In this document: in pieces, positions 11,942 to 24,952 of the stretch
Layout of the letters: every line of letters starts with the position of its first letter
Position numbering within the stretch: the stretch's first letter is position 1
NCBI RefSeq assembly: GCF_905475395.1
Contig: NC_058337.1
Coordinates: 12,822,983 to 12,886,982 of the forward strand
Source of the DNA: Chrysoperla carnea
Taxonomy: Eukaryota; Arthropoda; Insecta; Neuroptera; Chrysopidae
Reading direction: 5' to 3'
Length of the DNA stretch: 64,000 nt
Notes under the pieces: generated by a model
The model's input: the letters and a program-made list of their open reading frames with translations, nothing else
The model's database searches: none
What the model was told of the DNA's origin: nothing
Translations under genes and position numbers: made by a program

Positions 11942-14900
11942 ATGGCAACACTAAGCAGTGATAACTATCAATTAAAATGGCATTCGTTTGGATCCCACTT
12001 ACATACATCCGTAGCCACTCTTTTCCAATCAGAATATTACACGGACACAATATTATGTACATCAGATGGTCACCAAGTAAATGCTCACCGATTTCTTTTA
12101 TCATTGTGTAGTGCATACTTTCAAAACATATTTAAATCGTATGCTAAAGCCAATTCCACATTACCATTAATTGTCATAATGCCACCAGATATTGACATAA
12201 AAACATTGAAAACATTGATCCAATACATATATTGTGGTGAGACCACCGTATCAAATGAAATATTGGAAAACGTTTTAAAAGCTGGCGACTTATTAAAAAT
12301 ACGTGGTTTATGGCGTCCAAAAGATGCTGACTCAAACTTAGGTTCACCAGCAGAAGCAACTCAACAAGCAAATACAGAACTTCTTCCAAAAAAAACTCAA
12401 AAAATACCACAACAATCTCCGATACCTACTACATCCACAAAACCAATGCCGATGATACGAAAAATTGTACTTTCAAAAGATCGTAATCGTGTTCCAAATA
12501 TTTTGAATGTACCCCCATTGGAACCAATTTCAAATGCTGTTACTTCTGATGGTATCAAAATTGAAAATGTTCGATCCCAAATGGAAACGGATGTACCATT
12601 ACGAACATACAGCAATATTAAATTAGAATATAAAAAGATGGATAAGTTTCAAAAAATTAATCCAAAAATTGATCAAAAGAAAGCGGATGATAAAGCCAAA
12701 GATGGTGATTCATATAATTCACAAGAAGAAAAACACGGAGAAAAAAAATTGATAAAAGTATTGTTAAAAAATCCACCACAAAAACAACAGTCATCTTCAG
12801 CATCATCATCGAGTGACATTCCAGAAGATAAGCATCATGAGCCTGACGAACATTTAGATGATACTGATAAATATTTAGTGATCAAAGAGGAGCCAATCGA
12901 GTGGGATCAACTGGATGATGTAGATTTGTCAGAAAATGAATTGTTTCAATCAGAAATGACAATCAAACCTGAAATCATTTTTCCAAATGACGAAGAAGAA
13001 GAATATCAAATGCATATTGAAGAAGAGAAAGACGATAATTATTATTCACCATTAACATGCGAATTGTGTTCGGAAACATTTACAATACCTGCTGATTGGG
13101 TGCGACATATTGAAGGACATTCGGATCTATATCAACCAGCAAAACGACAACGAAGAGGACGATCAAATCCGGTAAAGTATTGTATTATATATTATACTAG
13201 CTTGATACCCGCCCGCTTCACTTGGCTTAAAAGTTAAAACCACCGCTTTATAGCCTCCACCCTCTCTTGATATGCACAGTTTTCAATTTTGTTAAATGTA
13301 ACATAGTCATAATTCATTGAGTATATCAAAAAGTTGCCTATGGTTTGTTTGTTTGTTACGCTTTCACGCTAAAACTAGCGAATGGTTTTTAATGAAACTG
13401 TACAGCTGTAACAAACAAACAAACATGCTTACTTTCACATTTATAATATACCTGAGTGATAATCACCCGCTTCGCTGGGTTTAAAAGCAAAGATTGATAA
13501 AGATTGCTCTCGCTTATCCCGTTTCTATAACACTCGAAATAATGGTAAAGATTGTTTTACACAGGTAAAATATATGTGTGGTTTTCTATTTTTTTTAAAT
13601 GCATAATAGTCGTAATTATTCATTGAGTATATCAGAGAAGATGGCCGTGAAATATTTTATATTGACTATTTTTACAGAAATCTGTAATTTACGGTAATGT
13701 CAAATTAAATTAATTTTAATTTATTATTATTATACCATGTATATATGAAATATACATAGTATATTAAGTTTCGTCCCAAGTTTGTAACGCTTAAAAATAT
13801 TGATGCTACGAACAAAATTTTGGTATAGGTGTTCATAGAATCACCTAATTAATCCATTTCCGGTTGTCCGTCCGTCCGTCCGTCCGTCTGTGGTCACGAT
13901 AACTCAAAAACGAAAAAAGATATCGATCTGAAATTTTTACAGCGTACTCAGGACGTAAAAAGTGAGGTCAAGTTCGTAAATGAGCATCATAGGTCAATTG
14001 GGTCTTGGGTCCGTAGGACCCATCTTGTAAACCTTTAGAGATAGAACAAAAGTTTAAATGTAAAAAATGTTGCTTATAAAAAAATATAAAACTTTTGTTT
14101 GAAACATTTTTTTGTAAACATCACTGTTTACCCACGAGGGCGTTAATTAGGTGCAAATTTTATAGTATGTATTAATATAGGAATATCAAAGTGAATATCT
14201 TTTGTTATTTACGTGACGTCAAAAAAACAAACGATTGCGCATCAACACTTGCGCATTATATGAGAATATCAGTTAAATATGTCAGATATGTATGTATGAT
14301 AAATGTGACAGAGTTATCAACACTGCCTATACATGGTATTTCAACAATTTACTCAGTCAATTGTTTGTTTTCACTTGTTTTTTTATTAATATATCTTTAT
14401 ATATTATATCCCATGTGGTATTCTGAAATATGAGCTACATTGCTGTACAGTTTCATTAAAAACCATTCGCTAGTTTTAGCGTGAAAGCTTAACAAACAAA
14501 CATGCTTACTTTCGCATTTATAATAGATAGATAGATAGAGATAGGGATGTATTATTGGATATAGGTACTCTATTTGTCATATTTTACCCAAATATACAGA
14601 CAAAAAATAACTTGAAAAAAAATTGTAGAATTTGATGGGGGACATCATGTTCTGACATCAGATTATAGGCCAAAATTATTACTAATAAAGCTACTCTTTT
14701 TCAGGACGATGACAATACGAAATTGCCACCATTAGTGTGTGATTTATGCCAAAAAATTCTTCCAACACCAGCTGAATGGGTGCGTCATATACAACAAACG
14801 CATACCGAAAAAGAATTAGCTGCAAGTAACAATAGTAATGGAAATCCCAAACCAAAAAATATACAAGCCATAGCAGGTAAATTCGAAAAGCCTATTAACA

Positions 14901-16384
14901 AAATAACAAATCAATGAAATTTGTCCATTTATCAGGCTTTTGTCCACTAAGAATAAATCGGTTATATAAAAGTTTCTAATGATTAATCATTATACATTTT
15001 TATAAAAAATAAGAATTATTATTATTTTTATAAAATAAGTTTAGTAAAATTAGATATTCACTCACGTGAGAGCAAACACCAATGAGAAAGTATTGAAAGT
15101 AATACATCACGTCATGACAAACGCTATGTAAACAATATTACATTTTAATAGAACGGAGCAGCTTACTTGATTACATTGTCATTCAAGACGCCATGACACT
15201 CTATATTGTTTTCGAAATAAATTTGAATTGGTTTTTGAATCTTATTTAAAATGTTATTTTTTTATTTTTATCGAGTTTATTTAAAGTCGCTCTGACAACC
15301 CAGGTCTTTGGCGACTGGTTTTTATGTTACATGAAAGTAATGCTTAAAATTTTTTTTAATAAAAAAATTTTACTCAACATATTATGATTATGGTGAATAG
15401 TTTATTTATAATAATAATTTACCTCTAAAACGCCAGTACTCAAGGTACGAAAATGGCGGTGATTCATGAAGTTTTATGATGTAATTAATTCCCTTAGAGT
15501 AATGTTAGAAGACTATTAGTCTATAACGGAACGAATTTCTCTTCAGTAAGAGCACTGAAAAGTGTATGTAGTGTATATTAGAACGCACCCTTAGTATTAT
15601 CATACTCTTCAAACCAATAACATATATAAACATATATAATAAGGACATGAAACCTCCTATGCCGAGCTAAAGTACCCGTGGTTTAATTTAAGTTGCCTAT
15701 CTGGATGGGTCTAGTCATCGATCGTGGCGTACTTTGGATTGCGCATCAGACTGTCCAAGTGATTGAAAATATGTTTTCAATCACTTTCAATTGATTGAAA
15801 AAGGCAAACAATTGAAAACAAAATACAGCCTGATGCGCAGTACGAAGTATACTTAACAACCTAGAGGATTAGACCTCGCCCAGGCAGGCACCTTTTTTCC
15901 TGCTACCCTCTCCACTCTAGTTTTACGTCCTTAGTACATATATTCTTGCTTCAAACACTTTTTAAAAAGTTTTGGGGGAAAATTGCCGCTATACTATCCT
16001 ACATAAATATTTTTGAAACTTATCTCATTTATAAAAATAATAAAAGCGGTGATATTTAGCACTATCTATACAGGGTTTTTCAACAATTATCTCAGTCATT
16101 TGTTGATCTAAACTTACATACGGTATATATTGATTAATTGTGTATATGTGTTGTTTTCAGGTAACTTAAAAGTTTGTAGCATATGCAGCAAACGATTCCC
16201 ATCGCACGCAAGTATGGTAATTCATGCTAGAACTCATACGGGCGAACGACCATTTTTGTGTACACTCTGCAATAAAGGATTCAACGTAAAAAGTAATTTA
16301 TTAAGACATTTGAGAACATTGCATGACAAGATCATTAATTCGGCTGATGTTGGTGATAAACCTGAAGCAACGTGCTCAGAATAA
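11942..16384 (+). CDS. BTB/POZ and C2H2 zinc-finger transcription factor (tramtrack group)
   Basis: Coding exons 11942-13171 (exon begins at 11928 after TTTCAG), 14705-14876 and 16161-16384 give 541 residues; both joins keep phase. Residues about 1-125 form a tramtrack-type BTB domain ([52 protein letters not shown]), a dimerisation module of insect nuclear regulators. The middle is disordered and acidic, with SUMO-like sites ([16 protein letters not shown]). A basic stretch KRQRRGR (about 401-407) could be a nuclear signal. Four C2H2 fingers follow at about 373, 422, 473 and 501; the first two share an unusual (D/E)WVRHI helix, the last two are joined by a classical TGERPF linker. It is probably a DNA-binding regulator; target unknown and no ortholog named. 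The 5' untranslated exon(s) are not placed; AATAAA at 16410-16415 is a likely poly(A) signal. Confidence 0.9.
13186..13470. repeat. Repeat debris in BTB intron 1
   Basis: Contains two CACCCGC/CCGCTTCGCTGGG-type phrases and, at 13342-13412, a GTTTGTTTGTTACGC - ACTAGCGAATGG block that reappears inverted at 14440-14510. The pair flanks family A copy 2. Helitron- or LINE-related ends are likely. Confidence 0.5.
13731..14377 (+). repeat. Repeat family A, copy 2
   Basis: Same start (TATACCATGTATATATG), internal blocks and end (CAGTCAATTGTTTG, TCACTTG) as copy 1, with an extra internal segment near 14250-14320. Lies in BTB intron 1, sense to the gene. Confidence 0.85.
14433..14545 (-). repeat. Short repeat end with (GATA)n
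   Basis: Inverse-oriented match to 13342-13412, followed by TAATAGATAGATAGATAG. The sequence TTATAAATGCGAAAG on the minus strand is typical of widespread insect interspersed repeats. Confidence 0.5.
14590..14690 (-). mobile_element. Fragment of the long-TIR TA MITE family
   Basis: Shares TCATGTTCTGACATCAGATT and neighbouring sequence with the MITEs at 26486 and 52147. It ends about 15 bases before the acceptor of BTB exon 2. One end only. Confidence 0.55.
15729..15850. repeat. Imperfect hairpin repeat in BTB intron 2
   Basis: Inverted arms of about 26 bp around GCGCATCAG(A/G)CTGT enclose a second small palindrome (GATTGAAAATATGTTTTCAATC region). This is likely a small MITE. Confidence 0.45.
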
Positions 16385-17283
16385 AGGAGTTCATTAAATG
16401 ATACCTAAGAATAAACGGTGCAATTGAAATTTTTTCCAATGTGCAGGATGGTGCAAAAGGTACGTGCATATATAAAATCGGAATAACTTACTACAATTAT
16501 TTAATTTTTATATTTTAACTTCAGATTCTTAAAGTGTAAGCCTGAGTGTTTTTTTTCGCGCTGAATAAGTTTATTTCTGTTTTAATCAGACTATAAGGCT
16601 GGATTAAAATTGATTGAGGTGTGTTGCTTACAGACATTTGCTGAAGTGCTGACAGACCAACTACCTTAGAATATGTGTCACCAAAAATAAATAAACAACA
16701 AACTCCGCAAAACGTGGGGTTCGTTATTTGCCCATTCTGAATGAGTCATTATGAATGGATATATAATTGTGGATGCATAAGCATTCGTTTGTATATATTT
16801 TATTCGCCATACATGTTTGTCCACTAGAGGACATTGAATGATCAATTTCTGCTCCATTTGAACTTACACTGGTAGCTCCTTTATTGAAACATAGCACTGC
16901 TCACTGACTGGTCGTTCGCATAGGCTACAAGATTGACCTAGTAAGGAGCCATTATCGGGCACTCATATAAAAGTGTTTATTTTCATCTTTTTCATTCCAT
17001 TTAACATTATCGAGCATAGTATGCAATTTGCTCCGTGTGAACAAAGGTGAGCTGAAATTTTACTATTTACTATTTCACTATTCGTTTTCATTTCAAATTT
17101 GGCGCTACATTCGAAGTTGTATACACTGTAAGATACACTGTAGGTCATTGACATTATAGTGCATAAACTGAGCATCGCCTATCTTTCGGCACAGTGAGAG
17201 ACAATTGCTTGGGTCAGCTAGGGACATTTATCTAAAAAAATACATTAATTAATCCCTGAACCAAACAAATGGGGTAAGTTTGA

Positions 17284-17470
17284 CCGCTATGTGTGTGTGT
17301 GTCTGTCTGTCTGTCTGTGACATCGTAGCGCCAAAACGTATGAACCTATTTTGATTTTTTTAATTCGTTCTTAATAATTGGCGATGAAAAAGTAATTTAG
17401 TAGAGAGTGTTCTTAAATATGTTTGAAGTGCGAGCTTAGGGTTCCGTACCCGAAAAATTTGTCGGAGGTT
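17284..17470 (+). repeat. Repeat family B
   Basis: Starts with (TG)n and (TCTG)n, then ATCGTAGCGCC and GTGCGAGCTTAGGGTTCC plus GTACCCGAAA. Matches 38880-39190 in the opposite orientation. Confidence 0.6.
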
Positions 17471-19020
17471 TTTTAAATTTTGTAAATTTCACTTGTTAAA
17501 AGAATATAGGGTCATTTAGCAAAAAAATATACATTGAATATAGGGACATTTATCAAAAAAACATACATCGAATGTCAAATTTTCATATCTCTAAATGTTT
17601 TTCATAAAACTGAACTTTTTCGCTATTGTAAACTTATCGATGACGAATCTACAATGACAAATATGACAGCACGCTTAAAATAGTTTGAGGGTTTGACGCT
17701 CAGTCTATGTAACTTAATGGTCTAAGCTGTAATGGTCTATAACATAGAACCGTAATGTGGCCATCCAAACGGTTGATCGTTATAGAGAGAGATCTAAAAA
17801 AAGTACTCAGACATGCGCGTGTTTATAAAATAATTTAAAATATTAATATTCGCCCGTTGTCAGGCTGCGAGACAAAAAGGGAAGACGAGCTTTTTTTCCT
17901 TCGACGGTCTTTTTTTAGCAGTCAATAATTCACTTATTGCGTTTCCTATGCTTTTACGTCTCTAGTATATATAACCTCTTTGAAAAATATACATTTTATA
18001 TAATATGTATAAAAGTCTAAGTATAAGTCTTTTTCAGGCGCCATTATTCCTTCTTAATGAACAATAAATAAAGTTTCTTGTACATACACTCGGTGAACAC
18101 ATGTACACTATCATACCCGTTTTACCAGTACATATAACAGTTTCTGACGCCATGAGCACTGGCCAGTATACTGGTGAATATTACGGAACACACCCTTGGT
18201 ACCCGTTGGGCCTATCTAGTAATATAGATCTAGACTCTACTATTCTTAATAAACTTTCATTTACATGGCATATTTTGTATTTTTATTTTTCAATCTACAA
18301 AATTGCATATTTGATGGGGCAATAATTGATGGAATTAATGGTGACGACAAAACCGTACAAGATATAACGCATGAATATGGTCATTTAATGACCGAAAAAT
18401 GATTTTACTAGAACGTACATTCGATTGGTCGCTTAAGGACCGTTTATATCTGTAACCTATATCTGCTCACTCAATGATTCATAAGTCTCATTCAGAATGA
18501 TCATTGTTGGCTCGTACAAAGGAGTCACGTTGAGAACTGGAAAATAATGCAACAAAATGTGGAAAGAAAAATTTATGATGTATAAGAATCTAAGGCATAG
18601 AATACATAGTATATGATCTGAAGTTAAAATATCAAAATGAATAAATTTATAAAAAGATATTTCAATTTTAAATGTGTGCGTGACTTTTGCGCCAGCCTGT
18701 ATTACCTAAAATTATGTCGTCCTTTATAAAATCAAATACATAATAATATTCATTTAATTATTTATCTTAATATAAGTCTAATTTTGTAATAAATTCAATA
18801 TAATTATTATTATTTTACTCTGAATAATAACTACTTTTTATAAATTATTTACAATTTTTTTTTCATTATTTAATTAATATACCAACCAGGCTAGGGGGTT
18901 TGGCAATCAATACCTTCCCTCCCGCGCCTTTTCGCCTGTAGGACACTTTTTCGCCTGAAGAATACATTCGATTTGGGACCATCATACTTAATTTTCCAAT
19001 CTCAATCAATTTTCCAAATA

Positions 19021-19034
19021 CCCCCCCCCCCCCC
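19021..19034. repeat. Poly-C tract
   Basis: Fourteen consecutive C in a C-rich neighbourhood (about 18890-19180) that contrasts with the AT-rich surroundings. Its length may be unreliable in an assembly. Confidence 0.8.
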
Positions 19035-19566
19035 ACGAAAACCCCCTTCAAAATTCATAACTCCCAAATCTACTCCATCAAAATGTTGTTCCAAAAAAAT
19101 TTCACCCCCCTGAAAATTACTCACCTTCTTACATTCCCTCCCATCGTTTACCACGTTTTCTCATTTTGGGAGGGTGGAGGTGCCGACAATGAAAAAGTTG
19201 AAGTTTTCATTCAGCGAATCATTGATTCATTTACTATCCATCAACCCACTTGCTTCGTTTGGCCTACCAACAACTGGTGGTACTTTAGTTGGTGTTTAAT
19301 CAATTATATCCTTGAACAATTAGCTTTCGGCCACTGAGCTTGCTTAAATAGTACCTACTCTCCCCATCAACAACATTTTAATAATTACATCCATCCATAT
19401 ACCTATACGGTACTACATGAAAGATATTCCATATATCTAATAGACATGATACGGTATAAAGGCACCATATCCAGCATCTTAGGCTGATATATAGTTAAAC
19501 ATGCACCAATGAAAAATACATAACATAGGTATTAATTTATAATTATGTTCTAAGATAATTCGAGTT

Positions 19567-19953
19567 CTCGCGGGTAAACAATGATGTTTAGAAAAAAATG
19601 GTTCAAACAAAAATTTTTTACATTTAAACTTTTGTTCTATCTTTAACGGTTTACAAGATGGGTCCTACTGACCTAGAGACCCAATTGACCTATCTTGCTC
19701 ATTTACGAACTGGACCTTACTTTTTACGTCCTAAGCACGCTATAAAAATTTCAGCTTGATACCTCTTTTCGTTTTTGAGTAGTCGTGATGACAGACGGCT
19801 GACAGACAGACGTACAACCGGAAATGGACTAATGAAGTTATTTTATAAACACCTAGAACAAAATTTTGTTCGTAGCATCAATATTTTTAAGCTTTACAAA
19901 CTTGGGACTAAACTTAGTATATCTTGATATATATTTCAGATATATACAGGGTA
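19567..19953 (-). repeat. Repeat family A, copy 3 (inverted, end-truncated)
   Basis: Reverse-complement match to the left and middle of family A (GGTTTACAAGATGGGTCCTA, AACCGGAAATGGACTAAT). It lacks the CAGTCAATTG end motif. Confidence 0.75.
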
Positions 19954-20592
19954 CAATAAGTTTGTAATGACATGATATACCAAATTTAAGTTGCCTGAAT
20001 GGAATCGCTGTAGACGCGTTTAAGCGTCAAATTAGGTCACGTGGTCAATTAAGGCCGTATTTCCACAGTTTAGCTTTTTATTCTCAGAATTGATTTAGTG
20101 GCTAATATGTTTTATTAAAAATGAGGTTGGGGGTTTACTTATATTATATACTTTTTTGACGCTCATTTTTTAAATTTGACGCTGGGCATAACTATTTTTT
20201 TCAGCTAAGTGGAATCCTAATTTGACGCTGAAATCCAGCCTCAAGGGTCATCATTAGGTTACATCTTTAGATTGGACTCATGGAGTAAATGGAAAAGATA
20301 CTTTTAATTCCATATAAATATATTTATAAACGTTCAGTAACAATTTTTTTAAATACAATCTTTTTGTATAGATATAAACAATCGCAGATTAAAGTTTGAA
20401 ATCTACACTTTATGCATAACTTCGATTATTTTAAAAATTAGTATTCAATATATTAAGAATGTATGAGCACATTACCGGACTGTTAGTGTGGAAATAGATA
20501 ATATCTAAATATATTTTACAGGATATATTTGAATTAATGGTTAAGAATCAAGGATATGATAGTGTACACTAGAATAATTATAATTTGGTATA

Positions 20593-20671
20593 CAGGGAGT
20601 CTCAGGAGTAACGAATGCCCTTATTGCATCAGGTAGCTATTAATTAAATTACGCAGCCAATCAGAACCCTG
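20593..20671. mobile_element. Tiny TA-flanked element
   Basis: GTATACAGGG at one end and its complement CCCTGTATAC at the other bound 79 bp. It contains GCATCAGGTAG, also found at the right end of the MITE at 24953-26154. Probably a deletion derivative of that family. Confidence 0.45.
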
Positions 20672-23600
20672 TATACTTACTCATTCTTATAAAATTGTTT
20701 TTCAAAACACTGCAAAACTAAAATAAACTATTGGCAGAAAATATTTCCACCAGGATAATTCAAAAACTTACGGTACAATTGCTCTTACATTCTTAATAAT
20801 TTATTTAATTAAAAGCATATTTCTAAAAATATTATTGCACAAATAATTTTTAACGTCAATTTTTATGGAAAATAGAACAATAGACTAACGGCTTATTTTC
20901 AAAATAACCCATATTTTTCAATTTTTTTTTAAATCTATATTATTTCTGGCAGGTTAATAGTGCAGGCGCTGCATGGAGATGAGTATGAAAAATATCAGGA
21001 CCGCATTTTGTCAATTGATTCTTGACAAAATTCTTGTCAATTGAAACCCTATTATTTTTGTATCCGTATATTTTGCACCTCAACTCCATCTAGCGCCCGC
21101 CTTTTAATGTTTGTAAATCAAGGTATACCGTATCAACATTCGGTAAATATTAATCAATCAATAGTTTTTGCAAAATTGACTATAATTAAGATGTTCCGTT
21201 TTCAACGAACTAGGCATTTATGTTTAAAAGGGCACATTCCATCCCATGAAAAAAGAAATCCTTATACTAAATGAACACTCTTGTATCAGTATGTTTGTCT
21301 GTCCGCCTGTCACAAAGTTGAAATTTGATACAAATGCAGAATTTGATGACGTAATCACAGACGTATAGCTCAACGCGACGTGTTCTGATGAACTTTTCGA
21401 GGGGTAAATTATATAAATATCAAATATAGGTGGAGATGTAGTACCTACAGTCAAATGTACCTTGAATCATTCAATTGTTCTCGGGAGATATTGATATTTA
21501 CTGGGCAGTATTTATATTAAGATAGGGGTATTTTACCAGAATGCAGGTAGGCTAAAGACTGATTGTCAAAGAAATTTTGTTCTTCTGATTGCCAATCATA
21601 CTCAACGTAAATCATTGAATATTGGTAAGTCTATATACCATATTCCAGTTTTAAACTCAAATATGCAAATTGATGTACCTTGAATCTAATAACATAATGC
21701 AGACACCATTGACACATGGTAAAATGCATAAGTGGGAAAAGAGGTCTCATTTACCCTAAGTCTTTTAAATTACCAGTAGAAGCTGTTGCTGGACGCTTAG
21801 ACACACTAAGATTAATGCATGCCTGTTAGAGAAACGTGTAAGGTTTTCAATGTTTCGATTACATACATTCTATGATGCAGTTCCCGAGCGTAAACTGTAA
21901 TGATTAAATGTTGTAGAGAATATCTTCAGGTACAATCGGCGGAAGAAGTGTTGTAGAATAACAGTGCTATAAATAGAGAACAGTGCTCTACACCTTCTCC
22001 TATTCTGTAGATTTTAGTTATTCATACCAAGTATACTTTTCAATTCATAGTTCTTTTCAAATCAATAGCTCAATATCCGGGAGCTCACTGTCGTTTTTGG
22101 TCTCTAATTGAGAAATTGTAAATTCTTCTAAATCGAGAAATTGATAAATTGACTTGGAAACATTTGTCTGGTATTCTGCAACAAAGCACCGCCATTGAGA
22201 AAATCTGATTCGGGATGGTTGTTATACAATAGATGAACGTTTCTCGATATTTTACAGGCCTTGGTCCTTCATAAAAAAATGGCACAAAAGTTAGTTAATA
22301 TTGTAGAGGATCTCAATCCGAATGATATCTGACCCATGCGTCACCTGAATTCGAAGCGGTTGCCCGGCGCTCGATTTTTCCACTCACTCAAAAAACATAA
22401 TCGATTCCTCATCGAACAATAGCTTCAAATTTGGTTAAAATTCAAATTCCGTAAAAACCAGGGAGTGCAAAAGAATTCATGATAATTGCAAAAGCTATCG
22501 AATGACACCAATTTGAAGTTATGAGAGCGCGGAAAAGTCGAGCGAGTAGATAAATGCTTCCATGAGGTTCATTTTCTGTTGCTTATTAAGGACCCCAGTT
22601 CATACAACAACGACAGGGGGGGTCCCGATCTACAAAGAAAACGAATCTACTATAAAAAAAAGTCAACTTCTATTCTTTAACTTCTATCATTTATTATGTT
22701 TTTTATGCAAAGCAAAAAACATAATCCAGACCTCGCTTTTCAAACGACGCAAGTTCGCAAGTGTATTTCTGACAAGATAAATACCTGTTCGTTTAAAATA
22801 GTTTTTTTTTTGTAAAAGGGTAAAAGGTATATATTTAGTAGAGGGTATAATGTCTCGGTTTTCTCTTCTTAAATATATTTGCAATGATCGTTGAATAACC
22901 TATCGAACACATATTAATTTGTAAGCATTATAACTACTAATATACTAAGAGACAAGTGTGCTAAGTTTTGAACGTAAACTGGACTTCTGGCATTAGTATA
23001 CCATACCAACATATTTTGTCAGTAAACACTTACTCTATGCTTAATTGAAAATTCGCAAATCTGGCTACTCCAGAAACCATTGGTTAACATAATTTTAACA
23101 GCGTTTAAGATACCCCAGAAGTTTCCAGAGTGTTTTGGAATTTTTAATATCCAAAATGATAACAAAAAATTTGATCTAAGTACAAAACATACAATTTTTC
23201 GCCTACAGTTTGGTTTTATATGCATTTTCCAGCATTTGTGCTTAAAAAATAATTTGCGCTCGAATAAAACTGATTGCGCGTAAAAACTGAATTTTGGAAT
23301 GCATTTTCCAGTATACCATTAATTATTTTAGAAGTCTAGCTTACGATCATAATTTAACAGGCTTGGCTCTTAGTTTTCAAGCTTACTACGTAAATCCACA
23401 CAATATAAGGAAGCAGTTTAATTAAAATATTAACAATAAAAAAGGTATCCATATTTAAAAAAATAAAAATTTAACGTTTTACTGGTAAAAGACAAATATT
23501 ATGTTTCTTAAGTAGCCCCAGTTCATACTAACAATAATAAAAAAGAGCTGGTTAGTCTAATTGTGCATATACGGAAAGTTGACAGGTTGAAACTGTTTAC

Positions 23601-24952
23601 TTTGATTCAACAGGTAGAAGCTCATCCTGAAATTAAATCAGTTTTACCCTTACAATTGAGAGGCGTCTTGTATCAGGCTCTTAATTTGTCAAGGAACACA
23701 TAAACCTGCATGATTTGATACAAGGAAAAATGTTAGTAAGCTTTGTAACTTGTATAAAAGCTCGCTCGAAAACTTTAAGATCTCGACATAATTTCATGCA
23801 AAAAAAAAAAATAAATTGCATGTTGAAAAATAAAAATTTTTTGCAAAACGGGTTAAATCTTAAAATGTTTATGATAGGCGGTATAAATTTTTGTTTATTT
23901 TATTTTATTTTTTACTTTTTTGGTATGGAACTATTATATAAGTTACAGAAGTTACTTGCATTTTCCTGGGGTATCAAATTGCACATACGTAGTTTTTTTC
24001 ACAAATTTAAAACCTGATACGTATCAGATTCTAAACTTGCGAAATTTCTGTCAAGTACCTGATAAATCAACAAAATTTCTATTCACTATTATTTCTCACA
24101 AAATTTTACCAGCTCCTTCATTATAATTTTCGCCTCCAATTATAAATATTGTCGTTTGTATTTGATCAAAGTTATTTGAAAGCAGAAAAATTTCTGTTTG
24201 ACTAGAAGATTAACATTATCATTTACGCTCTATTTAGGGATAATTTTTTATTTCAATTGCACAATTTGTTAAAATTAATAACCCACAGTAGTATACATAT
24301 AGGGTAATGTGTTTTGGCTTGGGTATAATGTACCTTGGATCACATTCAATTTCTTGAAACATACTGATATCTATGAGGGAAAAATTTATATGACAGCCCC
24401 AACTTTGTCCGAAGCCAAGCAACCGAGAAAATGATTGTCCATGCGCTTTCGTTTTGAAGTAAGAAAAATAAAAATTTTGTTTTTACCTTTAAGTGTTATT
24501 GTATTTTAAATCACATTCTACCTAAATCATCAAATTTTAGAAAAGACGTGCCATCTTGTACCTTGGTTAAGAAAACCCATTTCAAATCGTTCAATCATTT
24601 TTATTAGTTTTAAATTGTCTGCTACAATGGTATAGTTTTGAATGAATTAGATATGAATCTTTGAATCGTTTTAAACGGAAATATATAGTTTTTCACTGAA
24701 CTATATATACGATTAAAAATGATTTCTTTTCAAAACATCTCGAAAATAGACGAACGATTTAAAACCATTTAATATTATTAAAATTTTAATGGTTTTGAAA
24801 TGTTTTAAATGGTTTTTTGGATGGAAACTGTACACACATTTACGTAATTGATCGCCATCAAAGCAATTACTAAACTACATATGAAGTTTCAAATGTGTGA
24901 TAACTTGATAAGCAATAAAAACTTTCACTAATATGTACTGTGGCCTAAAATA

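Larger units (their letters stand above)
16420..24940. other. Long gene-free, repeat-rich intergenic stretch
   Basis: No open frame here resembles a protein or is supported by splice context. Recognisable items are listed separately: family B repeat, family A copy 3, a tiny TA element and a poly-C tract. The rest is AT-rich unique or old repeat DNA. Confidence 0.6.

Noticed and set aside
12174-12615. Minus-strand frames inside the BTB exon
   Set aside because: Antisense shadows of a real coding exon.
18101-19337. Several short frames on both strands
   Set aside because: No domain, no splice context and composition like the surrounding DNA; the 19083 frame runs through a C-rich repeat.
23715-24126. 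Two overlapping plus-strand frames of 100 and 68 codons
   Set aside because: Phe/Lys-rich translations of AT-rich DNA with no family likeness.
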